Positions 34,645 to 44,441 are shown, counted from the stretch's first letter. The stretch is DNA of 48,970 nt from Spirochaetales bacterium (GCA_016936615.1 JAFGXN010000146.1:1-48970), one strand, 5' to 3'. Numbers and translations: made by a program. The notes: generated by a model not told the origin, from the sequence alone.

Positions 34645-35820
34645 TTATAGCTTGTTATACTTTATATCACCTTCGACCATTGTCAGCTTTACATCAAAGT
34701 TGTGGTCAAATACTGTAATATCTGCATCACTTCCAGGTAGAAGGATTCCTTTCTTTCTGTCGATTCCTAGTACCTTTGCTGGATTTGGCGCAGCCATCTT
34801 CAATGTGTTTTCAAGGCTTGTTCCCCATGTGAAGAGGTTGTTGACACCTTTTAGCATTGTTAGGGATGATCCTGCAATTACATCATCAGTAACCCTTCTG
34901 AATACATTGTTTTCGTCTAGGTAGACCTCTTCGTTATTTGCGTAGAGTGATTTTGCACACTGGCAAGTAGGTCGTAAAGAGTCAGTTACAAGAACAACCT
35001 TGTCGGCTGGTTTTTCCTTGAGAAGATGCTTAACTAGTTCTGGGTGGACGTGAAATCCATCTGCGATTACTTCGCATGAGATCTCAGGGTGGATGAGGAT
35101 AGCGCCAACGCAGCCTGGATCACGGTGGTGGAGTTTTCTCATTGCGTTGAAAAAGTGTGTTGAGTGTAAAATTCCAGCCTGCATTCCTTCTAGCATATTC
35201 TCGTAAGTTGCATTTGTATGTCCTGCAGATAGCACAATTCCCTGTTTTGTGCAGTATAGTGCAAGATCTCGCATGTTTTTGAGCTCTGGAGCTACAGTCA
35301 TTATCGAGATATTTCCCTGAGCAATCTTATCGAACTTCTTCATTAGTTCAAGATCTACATCTCTCATATATTCTGTCTTCTGTACACCTTTCTGGTCTCT
35401 TGAGATAAACGGACCTTCGAGATGCATTCCATTTATTTTAGCACCAGCCTCTTTCCCCATCGCAGATACAACGCTTCGGATTGCTGCTATGAAATTTTCT
35501 TCAGAATCTGGGTAAAGTGTTGGGCAAAAACTTGTAACTCCATATTCTGTAAGTGCTTCGCTCATTCCAAGTATATCATCTACGCTTCCGTTTTCAGTTC
35601 CAAAACCTTTGATGCCGTGTATGTGTGTGTCAATGAATCCTGGCGATAGTATCAATCCGTTTAAGTCAATAATCTCAGCATCTTTTGGGATGATTTTTTT
35701 ATTAAACCTCTCGTGGCTGACTACATCGTCAATAAATCCGTTTTTTACGATTACTGCACCGTTTTTGATTGTCATAATTCCAGTGTAGATCTCTGCATTT
35801 ATCAAACAATATGTCTTCAT
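34645..35820 (-). CDS. nagA: N-acetylglucosamine-6-phosphate deacetylase
   Basis: NagA deacetylates GlcNAc-6-phosphate to GlcN-6-phosphate in amino-sugar use and cell-wall recycling. The 391-residue protein has the amidohydrolase metal site 'FIDTHIHG', 'HLEGPFIS' (metal-binding Glu), 'SAGHTNATYE', 'HSTHFFNAM' and the catalytic Asp in 'VTDSLRPT', then 'AGSSLTMLKGVNNL'. No nagB or PTS gene lies in the window. AGGGGA precedes the ATG. It heads a two-gene transcript with ftcD. Confidence 0.93.
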   Translation of the reverse strand: MKTYCLINAEIYTGIMTIKNGAVIVKNGFIDDVVSHERFNKKIIPKDAEIIDLNGLILSPGFIDTHIHGIKGFGTENGSVDDILGMSEALTEYGVTSFCPTLYPDSEENFIAAIRSVVSAMGKEAGAKINGMHLEGPFISRDQKGVQKTEYMRDVDLELMKKFDKIAQGNISIMTVAPELKNMRDLALYCTKQGIVLSAGHTNATYENMLEGMQAGILHSTHFFNAMRKLHHRDPGCVGAILIHPEISCEVIADGFHVHPELVKHLLKEKPADKVVLVTDSLRPTCQCAKSLYANNEEVYLDENNVFRRVTDDVIAGSSLTMLKGVNNLFTWGTSLENTLKMAAPNPAKVLGIDRKKGILLPGSDADITVFDHNFDVKLTMVEGDIKYNKL

Positions 35821-36087
35821 TCTATTTCCCCTTTTGTATAGTATATTAAAATTTACTAAAAATCTGAATTACTTTGGTCAAAAAAATTAAATATTCTTTA
35901 TTAAATTACGTAGAGAAAAGTATTAAGAAATTTTCTTTTTGTATCATTTATTGGCTATCTCTATGTAAATAATTTTTTTAGAAAAAGATGCACAAATATT
36001 GTTTTATAGGATTTTTTTCATTTGCAAAAAATAAAAAACCGTTATACCGTATAGTATATAAAAAAACTTTTCATGGAGGGAGATTTT
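35821..36087. other. AT-rich intergenic region between nagA and the exported TPR-like gene
   Basis: These 267 bases separate two divergent genes and must hold both promoters. I find no promoter that stands out from the AT-rich background, no convincing hairpin and no small ORF. An 11-base word, GTATAGTATAT, occurs twice in the same orientation (35836-35846 and 36049-36059), next to each gene start. Confidence 0.5.
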
Positions 36088-37011
36088 ATGAAAAAAAAAT
36101 TAGTGTTGTTTCTTCTTGTTGCAATTAGCGCTAGTCTATTTGCTAATTTTGAAGAGGAGCTAAAGAAGGCGGACAAGTTTTTCTGGGAGTGTAAGAATGC
36201 TGAGTCTTTGGGTGTTGTAGAGAAATTATGGTCGGAAGATTTGACTGATGATCAGAAATTTGATGTGGCTTGGAGAATGTCTCGAGCAGTTGTGACTTAC
36301 ACAGATGATTTGTACTACAAGGGTGGAACCTCTAAGGGTGATCTTCTTGCTGGTTATGATAAGGGAGCTGAGTGGGCACAAACGGCAATTGATATTAACC
36401 CTTCTTCTCCTATTGGGCACTATTGGAAATCTGCTAATTTAGGCAGATATGGTCAGACTAAGGGTATTTTTGATTCTTTGGATAAAGGTTATATGATGAG
36501 AGATCTTTTGACTCAAGGTGCTAATCTGGATTCTGATTTTGCGGATACATTCTTTTTGATTGGGCAACTCTATAATGAGGTTCCTAAGATGTTTTTTGGT
36601 GATAAGCAGTGGGCAGTCTCCTCTTCACGTCTCTCAATTGCTAAGTTTGATCCAAATAAACCATATATTTACTATACTCCAGAAAGGAATTCATACTATT
36701 ACGAGAGATTGGTTATTCATCTTGTAGATAGAAATTGGAATTCTGGAAAGAGAGTTTCAGAGATGAATAAGTTAAAATCTTCGATAACAGAAGATATGAA
36801 GCCTTTTGAAATGTCTAAATATTATGAGGCTACGATTGATTTCTCTACAGTTCCAGATTATTCGACTAAGCCATTATCTCAATTATCTGATAGGGAAGAG
36901 GCTGTTGCAATCTGCAAATGGATGATTACTTGGATAGATAAGCAGTCACCAGTAAAATATTTGCAAGATCACAAGAAATACTATGAAAGTATTGTAAACA
37001 AGTATCAATAA
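36088..37011 (+). CDS. Exported alpha-helical (TPR-like) protein
   Basis: This 307-residue protein has a signal peptide (cleavage probably after SLFA) and then helical hairpins of TPR-like spacing. It contains 'GAEWAQTAIDINPSSPIGHYWKSANLGRY', split here across a helix pair, and 'FADTFFLIGQLYNEVP'. The start is ATG 36088, seven bases after GGAGGG; the in-frame ATG at 36073 overlaps this site. I recognise a repeat-type periplasmic protein but no specific family. It is monocistronic, with a strong terminator, and is divergent from nagA across 267 AT-rich bases. A TatT-like role in TRAP transport is conceivable but unsupported. Confidence 0.7.
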   Translation: MKKKLVLFLLVAISASLFANFEEELKKADKFFWECKNAESLGVVEKLWSEDLTDDQKFDVAWRMSRAVVTYTDDLYYKGGTSKGDLLAGYDKGAEWAQTAIDINPSSPIGHYWKSANLGRYGQTKGIFDSLDKGYMMRDLLTQGANLDSDFADTFFLIGQLYNEVPKMFFGDKQWAVSSSRLSIAKFDPNKPYIYYTPERNSYYYERLVIHLVDRNWNSGKRVSEMNKLKSSITEDMKPFEMSKYYEATIDFSTVPDYSTKPLSQLSDREEAVAICKWMITWIDKQSPVKYLQDHKKYYESIVNKYQ

Positions 37012-37017
37012 TAACTT

Positions 37018-37046
37018 ATCCTACCAATTCTGGTAGGATTTTTTTT
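37018..37046 (+). terminator. Rho-independent terminator after the TPR-like gene
   Basis: A perfect 9-bp stem ATCCTACCA (37018-37026) / TGGTAGGAT (37031-37039) with a 4-base loop, followed by seven T residues. Confidence 0.93.
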
Positions 37047-37172
37047 AGTTTTTAATTCAAATTTAATTACTTTTTTTATTAAAAATGTTACATTTATATG
37101 CGTATAAATATGCTCTTTAGTGTATTTATTTTTTTATTAAATCCAACAATTTACATTCAGAGTGGGGGAAAT

Positions 37173-38606
37173 ATGAATATAGATATGGTTATTTCTAAGA
37201 CTAATGATCAGAGAGTAAAGAATCTTGCAATAAAATTTAGTAAAATTTTTGATGAGACAGAAGTGTTTGTAGCTCGTTCGCCTGGACGAACTAATTTAAT
37301 TGGGGAACATACAGATTATAATGGTTGTCCTGTATTTCCAATGGCAGTTGATAGAGATATTCTTGCTGTTTGTTCACCTAGAGATGATAAGAAGGTTGTT
37401 ATCTACGATTATAATGATGCCTATGGTTATAAGGAATTTTTTATACAAAAAGAGATACCTTCTTCTGCTACAGGAGATTGGGGTAACTATCCAAAGGCAG
37501 CAGTTCAGGGCTTGATAAATTATTATGCTCAGACAGGAAAGATTAAGTTTGATAATCTAAATGGTTTTAATGCGGTTATAACTTCAAATATTCCTGCTGC
37601 AGGTGGAATGAGCTCTTCGTCTGCTTTTGTTGTACTCTCTGCGCTTTTGCTTTTAGGTGCTAATAATATTAATGAAGATAAGAAGCTTTTAGCTTCGTTG
37701 ATGGCTAAGTCCGAGACCTATGTAGGGACTCAGGGTGGTGGAATGGATCAGGCTGCTTGTCTTATGGGGTTGAATAATCATGCCTTGAAGATTGATTTCA
37801 ATCCGTTAAGAGTTCGTGAGGTTATCATTCCTAGTGGTTACTGTATTGTTGTTGCTGATACCTTGAAAAAGGCGCCAAAGACAGAGTCAGCTTTGCAGAA
37901 CTATAATAGAAGATCTATAGAGTGTAAGATTGCTACAGCATTGATTAAGAAGGCTTTTGAGAAAGAGTATGAGAGGATTTTCCCAATTACTGCACTTGGT
38001 GATATTACTTGTGAGAGATTAGGTCTTAGCGAGGCTGAGATTGATAAGGTCTTAGATAGTGCATTACATAAGAATTTTTATTATCTTGATGAGATTGCTA
38101 GTATCTTAAAGTTATCTCCAGATGCTGTGATTCAGAAATACTGTAAGATGAAAGATGGTCAATATTTAGATATGCCACCGGAAGGTTTTAAGTTGTATCA
38201 GAGATTCTACCATGTTATGACTGAGTGGAAGAGAGTAGAGAAGTCTGTTCTTGCCCTTGAGAGCGGCAATGTTAAGAAATTTGGCCAGTTGATGAATGAT
38301 TCTCATTTTAGTTGTAGAGATAACCATGAGGTTAGTTGTAAAGAGTTAGATGTGCTTACTGAGATTGCTCGAAATGCTGGGGCTTTGGGCTCTAGGATGA
38401 CTGGAGCTGGATTTGGTGGATGTACTGTCAGTTTAATAAAGATTGATAAGGTTATGACTTTCATTGAGAAGGTTAAGGCTAAGTATTATGATTCATATTT
38501 GGTTAATAATGCGCCTGAATTGTTGAAAAATGCATCGGGTGATCCTATCTTTATGGTATATCCTGCAGATGGCGCAGGAATTATCAAGGGTTTTGAGTTA
38601 GAATAA
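37173..38606 (+). CDS. galK: Galactokinase (GHMP kinase)
   Basis: Galactokinase makes galactose-1-phosphate from galactose and ATP in the Leloir pathway. The protein has the galactokinase signature 'GRTNLIGEHTDYNG', the GHMP glycine loop 'IPAAGGMSSSSAF' and the C-terminal 'MTGAGFGGCTVSL'. I choose ATG 37173, four bases after GGGGG. An upstream in-frame ATG (37098) would add 25 hydrophobic residues with no ribosome-binding site. At 477 residues it is longer than typical bacterial GalK (about 390), with extra sequence about 250-360 as in larger eukaryotic-type or GalNAc-kinase-like members. It heads a run with hslO, sppA and the MATE gene. Confidence 0.88.
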   Translation: MNIDMVISKTNDQRVKNLAIKFSKIFDETEVFVARSPGRTNLIGEHTDYNGCPVFPMAVDRDILAVCSPRDDKKVVIYDYNDAYGYKEFFIQKEIPSSATGDWGNYPKAAVQGLINYYAQTGKIKFDNLNGFNAVITSNIPAAGGMSSSSAFVVLSALLLLGANNINEDKKLLASLMAKSETYVGTQGGGMDQAACLMGLNNHALKIDFNPLRVREVIIPSGYCIVVADTLKKAPKTESALQNYNRRSIECKIATALIKKAFEKEYERIFPITALGDITCERLGLSEAEIDKVLDSALHKNFYYLDEIASILKLSPDAVIQKYCKMKDGQYLDMPPEGFKLYQRFYHVMTEWKRVEKSVLALESGNVKKFGQLMNDSHFSCRDNHEVSCKELDVLTEIARNAGALGSRMTGAGFGGCTVSLIKIDKVMTFIEKVKAKYYDSYLVNNAPELLKNASGDPIFMVYPADGAGIIKGFELE

Positions 38607-38618
38607 GGATGGTTTGTT

Positions 38619-39530
38619 GTGTTTGAAGGTAAAAAAAATCCTATTACACGCTTTATGATTGCTGATAAGAGTGTAAAATGCGTGGTTGCGAATTTGAATA
38701 ATTTAATATCAGATGCAATTGATATTCACAAGTTAGGGCCAATCGAACAATTGTTTTTTGGTCGAGGTCTTGTGGCAGCTGCTCTAATCTCCACCACAGT
38801 TAAGGGTTCTGATAGATTAGTCTTGAACTTAGAGTCTGATGGACCTGCAGAAGGATTTGTTATCGAGACTTGTGCAAATGGTCAGGTTAAGGGTTATCCA
38901 AAGGTTAACCCTATCCCTGCGAGTCCTGATATTTCGAGTTTTTCTCAGATAATTGGAGAGGGCTTTCTTTCTGTTTCCAAATATATTGAAGACACAGCTA
39001 CTCCTTTTACTGGAACTGTTGAATTGGTCTACAAAGATTTAGCACTTGATCTTGCGAATTTTTATACCAATTCAGAGCAGGTTCCGACAGCCTTCTTGCT
39101 GAGTATAAATCTTTCACCAGAGGGTAAATTTTTAGGTGCTGGTGGTGTGCTGATTCAATCTATGCCAGGGGCTAAGTCAGAGATTCTAGAGAAAATAAAT
39201 GAGTCTGTGGATTTTTTTGTCTCTCCAGGTGTCTACTTTGCTAATGGGAAGAGTAATAGTGAATATATAGATGAGTTTTTTAGTGAATTTGGTGTTTCTT
39301 CTGTTTTTGATTCTGAAATTCAGTATTCTTGCCCTTGCATTCGTGGTCGGTTCAAGGCATATCTTGGGAATCTCCCTAAGCAGCAGTTAGAAGAGATTCT
39401 TGCTGAGGATGATTTTCCTGTTAAAGTTAACTGCTTTAATTGTGGCGAGGTCTATGATTTTTCGAAAGAAGAAGTTGAGAAGATGTTGCATAAGTTAAAA
39501 TTAGAAGATAAACATGGTAAACAGATATAA
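38619..39530 (+). CDS. hslO: Redox-regulated chaperone Hsp33
   Basis: This 303-residue protein is Hsp33, a cytosolic holdase switched on by oxidation. The four zinc-binding cysteines are present as C-x-C ('YSCPCIRG') and C-x-x-C ('NCFNCGE') near the C terminus, and the N-terminal substrate domain has 'FGRGLVAAALIS' and 'GPAEGFVIE'. It starts at GTG 38619 with AAGGA nine bases upstream, 12 bases after galK. Confidence 0.93.
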   Translation: MFEGKKNPITRFMIADKSVKCVVANLNNLISDAIDIHKLGPIEQLFFGRGLVAAALISTTVKGSDRLVLNLESDGPAEGFVIETCANGQVKGYPKVNPIPASPDISSFSQIIGEGFLSVSKYIEDTATPFTGTVELVYKDLALDLANFYTNSEQVPTAFLLSINLSPEGKFLGAGGVLIQSMPGAKSEILEKINESVDFFVSPGVYFANGKSNSEYIDEFFSEFGVSSVFDSEIQYSCPCIRGRFKAYLGNLPKQQLEEILAEDDFPVKVNCFNCGEVYDFSKEEVEKMLHKLKLEDKHGKQI

Positions 39531-39542
39531 TTAGGAGATTTT

Positions 39543-41348
39543 ATGGAATATACAGAGAATAAACGAGGGTTTTTCAAAACTGTTGGCTTGATATTTGATA
39601 TAACTAGAAAGGTAATTGTTAATCTTGCCTTTTGGTTATTTGCTTTAGCAATTTTGGGATATCTTCTTTCAGATAAAAGCTATGTTGTTCGTGGCGACTC
39701 TGTATTGTTGATACAGCCTGAAGGAGTTGTTGTAGATACCCTTTCTGAAAAATTTTCCCTCTCTGATTCTCTTCCTTCGCGCCAGAAATTACAGGTGGCT
39801 GCTTTAGATATTATCTCTTCGTTGAAGAATGCAAAGGACGATTCTAGAATCAATTCAGTAATTTTTAACGGTAGTGGAATTTATTCCTGCTCCTTTGCAA
39901 ATGCTCAGGAGATTGCAGAGGCTATAGTTGACTATCGGGAGAGCGGTAAGGATATTGTTTTTTACGATGTAAACTATGCTCAGACTTCATATTATCTTGC
40001 AAGCTTTTGTTCAGAAGTTGTTGTTGATCCTCTTGGCTCTTTCTCAATTCCTGGCTTCGGGATATATTCACCCTATTTTAAGAAAGGGTTTGATAAGATT
40101 GGTGTTGAATGGAATATTTTTCGAGCAGGTGAGTACAAGAGTGCAGTTGAGCCTTTTACTAGAAATAACATGTCTGAAGAGTCTAAGCAGAATACAATGT
40201 TGTTGTTAGATGATTTGTGGTCTGTATATGTTGAAGATATCTCAAAGGCTCGTGGTATAGATTCTCAGCTTATTAAGGATTTTTCTTCAAATCCGCTTAG
40301 TTCTTTGAGGGCTAATAATGGAAATCAGGCAAAAAGTGCAATTGACTTAGGGTTTGCAGATACTATCTCTTCGATGAACGATATTTATTATAATGTTGAT
40401 TCTAATCTGGAAGATAATATAACTTTTGTAGATTACAATGATTATCTTTCTAGCTTTTTAAATAAGAAAAATTCAAGTCCTAGTATAGGCTTGATTGTAC
40501 TCGAAGGCGATATTACCTCATCTGGTTCTGGACCTAATATTATAAACGGGGCAATAGAGAGTCAGAAGATTATTGACGTTGCTAATGATTCCTCGATTGA
40601 GGCTGTTGTTGTAAGGATAAATAGTGGTGGCGGTGGTATTACTGCTTCGGAAGAGATTCGAAGGGCTGTCGAATATTGTAGTGATAAGAAGCCTATTGTT
40701 GTATCTATGGGTGGTGTCTGCGCTTCTGGTGGCTACTGGATTTCTTCAGCTGCTGACTTGGTCTACGCTAATTCTACGACAATTACAGGTTCTATTGGTG
40801 TCTTTGGCATGATTCCTACTGCTCAGAAGGCTATGCGGGATTATCTTGGAATAAGCTTTGATGGAGTTGGAACAGGGCCATATTCTGGAGGTATTCGCAT
40901 CGATAGGGCTATGACTGCGAATGAAAAGGAGCTTTTTCAGCTAGGGATTGATTTTGCTTATCAGAATTTTCTTGAAATTGTTGCAAAGGGGAGAAGTCTT
41001 CCTCTTAATGAGGTTGAAGAGGTCGCGTCTGGGCGAGTCTTTACCGGGGGCAGAGCGCTTGAATATGGTCTTGTCGATGAACTCGGTGGTCTTCGATCTG
41101 CTATTGATGGAGTGGCTGAGCTTGCAGGACTTGAAAAATATAAGGTAATAGTAATTCAGGACAAAATGACACTTGTAGAGAAGATGTTAGCAGATATGAT
41201 GCGTCAGAGTGTTGATGTGGATTCTGGTCTAAATTATTATATCTTGTCATTGAGAGATCATGCATTCAAAAGCCTTTTTAATTTGGCTATGATTTCTGAT
41301 CCTAGTTGTAGATATGTTTGGTCTTTCGAAAATTTTATGCTATATTAA
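39543..41348 (+). CDS. sppA: Signal peptide peptidase SppA (long form)
   Basis: This 601-residue membrane-anchored serine protease degrades cleaved signal peptides at the periplasmic face. It has one N-terminal TM (about 24-45) and the two tandem protease domains of the E. coli-type long form. The catalytic Lys199 is in 'GEYKSAVEPFT' and Ser395 in 'GVCASGGYW', with 'TGSIGVFG' following. AGGAG precedes the ATG and there are 12 bases to hslO. The many exported proteins in this window give it ample substrate. Confidence 0.92.
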   Translation: MEYTENKRGFFKTVGLIFDITRKVIVNLAFWLFALAILGYLLSDKSYVVRGDSVLLIQPEGVVVDTLSEKFSLSDSLPSRQKLQVAALDIISSLKNAKDDSRINSVIFNGSGIYSCSFANAQEIAEAIVDYRESGKDIVFYDVNYAQTSYYLASFCSEVVVDPLGSFSIPGFGIYSPYFKKGFDKIGVEWNIFRAGEYKSAVEPFTRNNMSEESKQNTMLLLDDLWSVYVEDISKARGIDSQLIKDFSSNPLSSLRANNGNQAKSAIDLGFADTISSMNDIYYNVDSNLEDNITFVDYNDYLSSFLNKKNSSPSIGLIVLEGDITSSGSGPNIINGAIESQKIIDVANDSSIEAVVVRINSGGGGITASEEIRRAVEYCSDKKPIVVSMGGVCASGGYWISSAADLVYANSTTITGSIGVFGMIPTAQKAMRDYLGISFDGVGTGPYSGGIRIDRAMTANEKELFQLGIDFAYQNFLEIVAKGRSLPLNEVEEVASGRVFTGGRALEYGLVDELGGLRSAIDGVAELAGLEKYKVIVIQDKMTLVEKMLADMMRQSVDVDSGLNYYILSLRDHAFKSLFNLAMISDPSCRYVWSFENFMLY

Positions 41349-41351
41349 GGT

Positions 41352-42719
41352 ATGATAGATAGTAAAGAGTTGCTCGAGGGCTCTCCGTCGTTTTTACTTC
41401 GGCGGTTAGCTGTACCAGCAGCAACTGGTTTGGTTTTTAATACTTTTTTTAATATAACAGATCTTCTTTATGCTAGTAGATACTCCCTTGATGCCTTGTC
41501 AGGTCTGACACTTGCGAGTTCAATTTTCTTCATGTTAATATCAATCTCTGTGGGGCTTGGTTCTGGGCTTTCAGTTCTTATGTCAAATTCCCGCGGCGAG
41601 GGCAGAAATGCAGATGTGAAGATTCTTTTTGTTAATGGATTGTTGATTGCAATATTCTTGACAGTTCTAATCCTCTCGTTCTTTTTCCCATTTATCGATG
41701 ATCTGGTATTGCTTTTCACAGGTGACAAGTCGTCGGGAATTCTAGAAGCTGAAGAGTATTTGAGAGTGATTGTCTGGGGTTTTTTCTTTTTTATGTTTAA
41801 TGGTATTCTGAATTCTGTGCTTGCATCTTCTGGTGATACGAAAACCTATAGAAATTTTCTCATGGCTGGATTCTTGATAAATATTATTTTAAACTACTTT
41901 TTCATGTACGGAGTTGGAGGATTTGAGGGATTAGGCGTTGCTGGTGTTGCATTATCGACAGTTCTAATTCAGGTAATTGGTAGTTGTTTTCTGCTTGTTA
42001 AGGTCGCCCAATCTGGTGTGTTTGGTCAGAGGGTCAAGTTTAGCCTGGTTAGCTTTTCTTCTTTAAAAAAAATTATTCTCTTTGGTTTGCCTGTCTTCAT
42101 AAATTTAATGTCAATATCGCTATTTCAGATTTTGATTCAGTTCTTTCTGTACCGGGATTCACTGTCGGGGCAGGCAATTGCAGGTTATGGAGCAGGAACA
42201 AGGGTCGAGCAAATTGTCTTGTTGCCGTTTCTGGGACTTTCTACCGCGGTTGTTCTGGCTACTAGTACTTGTTTCGGAGCAAAGAGGTTTGCTAGAATCA
42301 AGGAGTTTGTTATATCAGCCTTTCAGGATAGTTTCTTGCTGATGATAATTCTTTTTGTTCCGGTTATTATCTTTAGAAAGGATTTAGCTCTGTTTTTTAC
42401 TAACGATGAGGTTTCAGCTGGTATTGCTGTAGTTTATATTTTTTTCTCATTTATAGGTTTTTACTTTAATTTTATTGCCCTGATTCTTGCAACCGTCTTG
42501 CATAGTTTGAAGCGTCCGCTTTCTGCTGCAATAATCTACTTTGCAAATAATCTTTTTCTTCCATTTGTTATTGTCTTTATTTTCTGGGTCTTTAATCATA
42601 CCGACATCTACTATCTTTTTGCTGGATTAGCTATTGGGAAGGTTATATCAGGTCTAATCTCAATTATTTGCTTAAAGGTTGTATTTGTCTCTCTTGATAA
42701 GTTAGAAGAGGGGCTTTAG
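41352..42719 (+). CDS. MATE-family multidrug/Na+ antiporter
   Basis: This 455-residue inner-membrane protein has twelve predicted TM segments and the MATE pattern: 'LAVPAATGLVFNTFFNITDLLY', 'GLGSGLSVLMS', 'ASSGDTKTYRNFLMAGFLIN' and, in the second half, 'GYGAGTRVEQI'. MATE proteins export cationic drugs or metabolites against Na+ or H+. It starts three bases after sppA, so translation is coupled. Its last four bases overlap the end of the convergent hydrogenase-like gene. Confidence 0.9.
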   Translation: MIDSKELLEGSPSFLLRRLAVPAATGLVFNTFFNITDLLYASRYSLDALSGLTLASSIFFMLISISVGLGSGLSVLMSNSRGEGRNADVKILFVNGLLIAIFLTVLILSFFFPFIDDLVLLFTGDKSSGILEAEEYLRVIVWGFFFFMFNGILNSVLASSGDTKTYRNFLMAGFLINIILNYFFMYGVGGFEGLGVAGVALSTVLIQVIGSCFLLVKVAQSGVFGQRVKFSLVSFSSLKKIILFGLPVFINLMSISLFQILIQFFLYRDSLSGQAIAGYGAGTRVEQIVLLPFLGLSTAVVLATSTCFGAKRFARIKEFVISAFQDSFLLMIILFVPVIIFRKDLALFFTNDEVSAGIAVVYIFFSFIGFYFNFIALILATVLHSLKRPLSAAIIYFANNLFLPFVIVFIFWVFNHTDIYYLFAGLAIGKVISGLISIICLKVVFVSLDKLEEGL

Positions 42720-43999
42720 TTGTTGTCGATTGGTGGAGGCATTTTCTCTTGCAGTTCCATCATAGAGTTTGTCAGCTTTCTGATTCGCTCTCTGAGGACG
42801 AAGACACAGTAAGTAATTTCAGCTTTTCCTCTCACAATATCCTCGGCAAGCGCCTTGCATGTCGGAGCGCCACAAGCACTACAATCAAGCCCTGGTAACT
42901 GTTGCTGAATCATCTGCATCTTCTGTATCTTCTCAATTGCTTCGCCAAAATCGTCTGAGAGCTTCATTATTTGCCGTGGTTCAATCTTTGTATCCCAATC
43001 AAGGCGTATTTTTTCAAGATTATCTGGCTCGATAACACTCTCTGGTAGATCAAGGATTTTTGCAGTGACAATACTCTTGCAGATATATGGGTTCTCTACT
43101 GTCAGAGCTCCACCCACACAGCCTCCAGGGCAGGCCATTACCTCGACATAGTCAATCTCGTCTAGCCGTCCATCTGCAATCTTTTCAAGAACCTTCGAGA
43201 CATTATTAATCCCATCCACAGCAACATAGGAAATTGGCTTCACCGCCTCAGTCTCACCATCTCGAACTGCCCACGATACTCCACGACCAGAAGCGCTTGC
43301 AAGGTGTTCAATCTCGGTATTGCTTGACATCGCTTCAAGCAGAGGAAGGTATATATCCTTAATTGATAATACTCGATCTACAGTGCTAGAATCATGTCCA
43401 AGTGGAGCCTTTACACTTGTTATCTTTGCAGGACAAGGACTTATGAAAAAAATTCCCAAATCTTTAATATCTTTGTACTTCTCTCTGACAATTTGCGCCG
43501 CAATCTCCATCGGAGACTCAACTCTGATAATATTGTCAAGAAGCTCTGGGTATTTTACCTGGACAAGACGGACACAAGCAGGGCATGAGGAAGATATTAG
43601 AGGTTTAGGTTTGTCAGGTTTCGCAAGCTCTTGTATTATTCTATCTGAGACATATTCAGCCGCCTTTGCTACCTCAAAAACTTCGTCAAATCCAAGGTGT
43701 TTTAATCCTGTCAGTATTCTATCAATTGAGAATCTTTTGTCAAATTGTCCATAGAGGGTCGGAGCAGGAATTGCAACCTTAAACTGAAATTTTTCAAGAT
43801 CTCTCATCGAATCTGGCAGAGCTATCTTTGCATGATGGGGACATCGTCTAATACATTCCCCGCAATCTATACACCTGTCTGTGATAATACGAGCCTTTCC
43901 TTTAGATACTCTTATCGCTTCGGTAGGGCAGTATGTAATACAATTTGTGCATCCCTTGCATAAATCTTTGTTAAGTGCTACTGAATGACTTATTTCCAT
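42716..43999 (-). CDS. [FeFe]-hydrogenase-like (putative sensory HydS-type) iron-sulfur protein
   Basis: The 427-residue protein has, in order, two 4Fe-4S ferredoxin motifs (Cys 14-24 and 43-53), an H-cluster domain, and a C-terminal 4Fe-4S motif (Cys 373, 376, 381, 398). All four H-cluster-ligating cysteines are present: Cys139 in 'SSSCPAC', Cys189 in 'SPCPAK', and Cys290/294 in 'VMACPGGCVGG'. The proton-transfer Cys of catalytic enzymes is Ser138, and the Trp after the first motif is Cys. This points to a sensory or low-activity group C/D type. The small ATPase gene upstream probably shares its operon. AGGAGG precedes the ATG. Confidence 0.85.
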   Translation of the reverse strand: MEISHSVALNKDLCKGCTNCITYCPTEAIRVSKGKARIITDRCIDCGECIRRCPHHAKIALPDSMRDLEKFQFKVAIPAPTLYGQFDKRFSIDRILTGLKHLGFDEVFEVAKAAEYVSDRIIQELAKPDKPKPLISSSCPACVRLVQVKYPELLDNIIRVESPMEIAAQIVREKYKDIKDLGIFFISPCPAKITSVKAPLGHDSSTVDRVLSIKDIYLPLLEAMSSNTEIEHLASASGRGVSWAVRDGETEAVKPISYVAVDGINNVSKVLEKIADGRLDEIDYVEVMACPGGCVGGALTVENPYICKSIVTAKILDLPESVIEPDNLEKIRLDWDTKIEPRQIMKLSDDFGEAIEKIQKMQMIQQQLPGLDCSACGAPTCKALAEDIVRGKAEITYCVFVLRERIRKLTNSMMELQEKMPPPIDNN

Positions 44000-44012
44000 A
44001 TATACTTCCTCC

Positions 44013-44441
44013 TTAGCCTTTGGTTAAATCTATCTTAATTGTTACAGTTGTTCCTTCTCCCACAACGGAATTAATTGTCAATTCGTCGCTATTTTTCTTT
44101 ATATTAGGAAGTCCCATTCCTGCACCAAATCCGATCTCGCGGATATGATCAGGCGCTGTTGAGTAACCTTCTTGCATAGCTAAATCTATATCTGGAATTC
44201 CAGGCCCTTTATCTTCGAATCTTATTAAAATTGTTTCGGGGGAAATTTCGACAAAGCCTTCGCCGCCTCCGCCGTGGATTACAAGATTTACCTCAGCTTC
44301 ATACATTGAGACTGCTGTTCTTTTTATAGCTTGAGCTGGTAATCCAAGAGTTTTGAGAAGCTTCTTTATCTCGCTTGAAGCCTCACCCATTGAGTCAATC
44401 TTATCACCTGCTATTTCGAAATGCTTACTTATTTTACTCAT
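44013..44441 (-). CDS. GHKL ATPase domain protein (anti-sigma factor-like)
   Basis: This 142-residue stand-alone ATPase domain resembles RsbW/SpoIIAB-type anti-sigma kinases. The N box is 'YEAEVNLVIHG', the G1 box 'EDKGPGIPD' and the G2 box 'GFGAGMGLPNI'. It lies 13 bases upstream of the hydrogenase-like gene. Similar pairs accompany sensory hydrogenases in other anaerobes, so it may relay redox or H2 status. I place the start at ATG 44441, because the GTG at 44459 would lie upstream of the predicted -10 element. Confidence 0.8.
   Translation of the reverse strand: MSKISKHFEIAGDKIDSMGEASSEIKKLLKTLGLPAQAIKRTAVSMYEAEVNLVIHGGGGEGFVEISPETILIRFEDKGPGIPDIDLAMQEGYSTAPDHIREIGFGAGMGLPNIKKNSDELTINSVVGEGTTVTIKIDLTKG

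Noticed and set aside
35836-36059. Repeated word GTATAGTATAT near nagA and the TPR-like gene as a shared operator
   Set aside because: An 11-base AT-rich match in AT-rich DNA is easily due to chance and is not palindromic.
37098-37172. N-terminal hydrophobic extension of galactokinase, resembling a signal peptide
   Set aside because: The extension lacks a ribosome-binding site, galactokinase is cytosolic, and ATG 37173 has GGGGG just upstream.
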